From Amia ocellicauda (lineage: Eukaryota; Chordata; Actinopteri; Amiiformes; Amiidae): a DNA stretch of 64,000 bases. Numbering within the stretch: the stretch's first letter is position 1; every line of letters begins with the position of its first letter. The position numbers and the translations under genes are program-made. Below are positions 63,150 through 64,000 of this stretch, one piece after another. The stretch spans positions 16,021,501 through 16,085,500 of the forward strand of contig NC_089867.1 of the NCBI RefSeq assembly GCF_036373705.1, in the 5' to 3' direction. The notes under the pieces are model-generated. The model had not been told where the DNA came from. It made no database searches and saw nothing but the letters and a program-made list of their open reading frames with translations.

Positions 63150-64000
63150 CACTCACCTAAAGGATTATTAGGAACACCATACTAATACTGTGTTTGACCC
63201 CCTTTCGCCTTCAGAACTGCCTTAATTCTACGTGGCATTGATTCAACAAGGTGCTGAAAGCATTCTTTAGAAATGTTGGCCCATATTGATAGGATAGCAT
63301 CTTGCAGTTGATGGAGATTTGTGGGATGCACATCCAGGGCACGAAGCTCCCGTTCCACCACATCCCAAAGATGCTCTATTGGGTTGAGATCTGGTGACTG
63401 TGGGGGCCAGTTTAGTACAGTGAACTCATTGTCATGTTCAAGAAACCAATTTGAAATGATTCGACCTTTGTGACATGGTGCATTATCCTGCTGGAAGTAG
63501 CCATCAGAGGATGGGTACATGGTGGTCATAAAGGGATGGACATGGTCAGAAACAATGCTCAGGTAGGCCGTGGCATTTAAAAGATGCCCAATTGGCACTA
63601 AGGGGCCTAAAGTGTGCCAAGAAAACATCCCCCACACAATTACATCACCACCACCAGCCTGCACAGTGGTAACAAGGCATGATGGATCCATGTTCTCATT
63701 CTGTTTACGCCAAATTCTGACTCTACCATCTGAATGTCTCAACAGAAATCGAGACTCATCAGACCAGGCAACATTTTTCCAGTCTTCAACTGTCCAATTT
63801 TGGTGAGCTTGTGCAAATTGTAGCCTCTTTTTCCTATTTGTAGTGGAGATGAGTGGTACCCGGTGGGGTCTTCTGCTGTTGTAGCCCATCCGCCTCAAGG
63901 CTGTACGTGTTGTGGCTTCACAAATGCTTTGCTACATACCTCGGTTGTAACGAGTGGTTATTTCAGTCAAAGTTGCTCTTCTATCAGCTTGAATCAGTCG
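63150..64000 (-). mobile_element. Tc1-like DNA transposon, copy 3, cut by the window edge
   Basis: It begins after TA at 63148-63149 with the same CACTCACCTAAAGG end and runs out of the window, so 851 of an expected 1221 bp are visible. It lies upstream of the first visible TMEM67 exon, hence in a TMEM67 intron, in the same orientation as the gene. Confidence 0.95.
63182..64000 (-). pseudogene. Tc1 transposase with a premature stop, partial
   Basis: The C-terminal part, including the catalytic DDE positions, is open from 63898 down to the stop at 63182. Upstream, TAG at 63932-63934 replaces the CAG (Gln) found in the intact copy in RGMQQS. The N-terminal DNA-binding part is partly outside the window. 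It is probably unable to make full-length transposase. Confidence 0.88.

Overview
The window is vertebrate genomic DNA, most probably from a ray-finned fish. It carries multi-exon genes with GT-AG introns whose products closely match human proteins. It also holds a FEN1-type paralogue that I know from zebrafish and three near-identical fish-type Tc1 transposons. The species cannot be named from the sequence. I checked the exon models by hand: splice phases close and coding lengths divide by three in every multi-exon gene.

Layout. (1) 184-7305, plus: SCAP from inside the sterol-sensing domain to the stop, with a Tc1 copy in its last intron. (2) 7306-10541: convergent 3' regions with a TTAA-ended hairpin MITE. 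(3) 10542-25312, minus: complete PTPN23 (25 coding exons, 1853 aa), with the only Tc1 copy whose transposase frame is open. (4) 26640-29827, minus: an 11-exon FEN1-like nuclease with a shortened arch. (5) 31590-32309, plus: a small multi-pass membrane protein, candidate TMEM276. (6) 35473-44282, plus: kinesin-14 KIFC2 (19 coding exons). (7) 44283-50050: AT-rich intergenic DNA with an hAT-like MITE, an orphan promoter-like segment and a LINE/SINE-like tail. (8) 50051-51670, minus: PDP1 in one coding exon, with a 53-bp CCAAT repeat array near its presumed promoter. (9) 55329-62841, minus: the C-terminal two thirds of TMEM67 (meckelin), whose N-terminal exons lie past position 64000. (10) 63150-64000: a third Tc1 copy cut by the window edge.

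The genes do not form one pathway: SCAP is in sterol sensing, PTPN23 in ESCRT sorting, PDP1 in pyruvate dehydrogenase control, TMEM67 in the ciliary transition zone, and KIFC2 in minus-end transport. The interest lies in conserved pairs (convergent PTPN23-SCAP as on human 3p21.31; TMEM67-PDP1 as on 8q22.1; candidate TMEM276-KIFC2 as on 8q24.3) brought together here, and in the unusual FEN1 paralogue and mobile DNA. I saw no CRISPR array, rRNA or convincing tRNA gene. No wholly new system is evident.
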